Source: an uncultured Collinsella sp. (GTDB lineage: Bacteria > Actinomycetota > Coriobacteriia > Coriobacteriales > Coriobacteriaceae). Taken from it: 5,555 nt of DNA. The stretch lies in the NCBI GenBank assembly GCA_902493835.1, contig CABURG010000114.1, positions 1-5,555 on the forward strand, read 5' to 3'. Of this stretch, positions 5,166 to 5,555 are shown one piece after another. Numbering within the stretch: the first letter of the stretch is position 1; each line of letters begins with the position of its first letter. The position numbers and the translations under genes are program-made. A model generated the notes under the pieces. That model searched no databases. It saw nothing but the letters and a program-made list of their open reading frames with translations, and was not told the origin of the DNA.

Positions 5166-5555
5166 ATGAAGCTCACCATAGAATCGATGACGTACGGCAC
5201 CGACGGTCTGGCACATGCCGACAACGGCAAGGCCGTCTTTGTGCAGGGCGCCGTGGCAGGCGACACCGTCGAAGCCGAGGTCGTGCAGGACGGCAAGTCG
5301 TTTATGCGCGCCCGCACGACCGAGATTCTGGAGCCGAGCCCCGATCGCATTCAGCCCCCCTGCCCCTTCGTGGGCATCTGCGGTGGTTGTTCGTGGGGCA
5401 ATCTCTCACGCACGGCACAGCTCGCCGCCAAGGAGCAAAACCTGCGCTCCACGCTCGAGCGCATCGGCAAGTTCGCTCCTGAGCAGGTCGATGAGTTGGT
5501 ACAGCCCATCTGCCACACCAAGGACGACTGGGGCTACCGCAATAAAATCGAGCTC
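5166..5555 (+). CDS. rlmD: 23S rRNA/tRNA uracil-5-methyltransferase, RlmD/RumA family (partial, right edge)
   Basis: The first 130 codons are visible and the frame stays open to the edge. The family uses S-adenosylmethionine to methylate C5 of a uridine in structured RNA (m5U; U1939 of 23S rRNA for RlmD). Residues 1-55 form a TRAM-like RNA-binding beta domain (YGTDGLAHADNGKAVFVQGA and VAGDTVEAEV). Three iron-sulfur ligands follow the family pattern C-x5-C-x2-C at Cys66, Cys72 and Cys75 (CPFVGICGGC); the fourth Cys of the [4Fe-4S] cluster lies downstream in known members and would be outside the window. WGYRNKIEL at 122-130 is the conserved segment that opens the next domain. The SAM site and catalytic Cys are not visible, so RlmD cannot be separated from RlmC, RlmCD or a tRNA-specific relative; the symbol is the commonest family name. 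The ribosome site is GGCAGG (5153-5158) or the nearer AGGA (5160-5163). Confidence 0.88.
   Translation, partial: MKLTIESMTYGTDGLAHADNGKAVFVQGAVAGDTVEAEVVQDGKSFMRARTTEILEPSPDRIQPPCPFVGICGGCSWGNLSRTAQLAAKEQNLRSTLERIGKFAPEQVDELVQPICHTKDDWGYRNKIEL

Overview
The window looks like chromosomal DNA of a high-GC anaerobic gut actinobacterium, most likely Coriobacteriia and perhaps Collinsella. That placement is an inference from the gene mix (arginine deiminase, a polyphosphate kinase with a long Ala/Pro tail), the G/C-ending codons and the style of the proteins. No rRNA or other marker is present to prove it.

Layout: (1) Positions 1-545, minus strand: the N-terminal part of a fold-type I PLP-dependent aminotransferase that runs off the left edge. 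(2) Positions 546-694: a short gap with a perfect 14-bp hairpin. (3) Positions 695-1936, minus strand: a complete arginine deiminase (arcA) with every catalytic residue present and extreme G/C-ending codon use, as expected of a highly expressed gene. (4) Positions 1937-2484: a divergent intergenic region of about 550 bp, clearly AT-rich between about 2100 and 2320. It carries candidate arcA and ppk promoters, a leader hairpin, a 23-bp palindrome and two direct-repeat pairs. (5) Positions 2485-5064, plus strand: polyphosphate kinase (ppk1), with conserved active-site residues, one notable substitution (the position of E. coli His454 is Leu) and an unusual tail of about 170 residues. (6) Positions 5073-5118: a strong intrinsic terminator. 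(7) Positions 5166-5555, plus strand: the start of a TRAM-domain RNA uracil-5-methyltransferase of the RlmD/RumA type, cut by the right edge.

How they work together: arcA starts the arginine deiminase route (arginine to citrulline and ammonia), which supports ATP generation and acid tolerance when arcB and arcC are also present; neither is in the window. The aminotransferase lies on the same strand 149 bp downstream and may be read through from arcA. ppk1 makes polyphosphate from ATP. It is divergent from arcA, so the two stress- or energy-related genes share one large control region. The methyltransferase is separated from ppk by the terminator and probably has its own promoter.

I see no mobile element, CRISPR array, tRNA, rRNA or clear new multi-gene system. 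The points most worth a second look are the architecture of the arcA/ppk control region, the PPK His-to-Leu substitution and the PPK tail.
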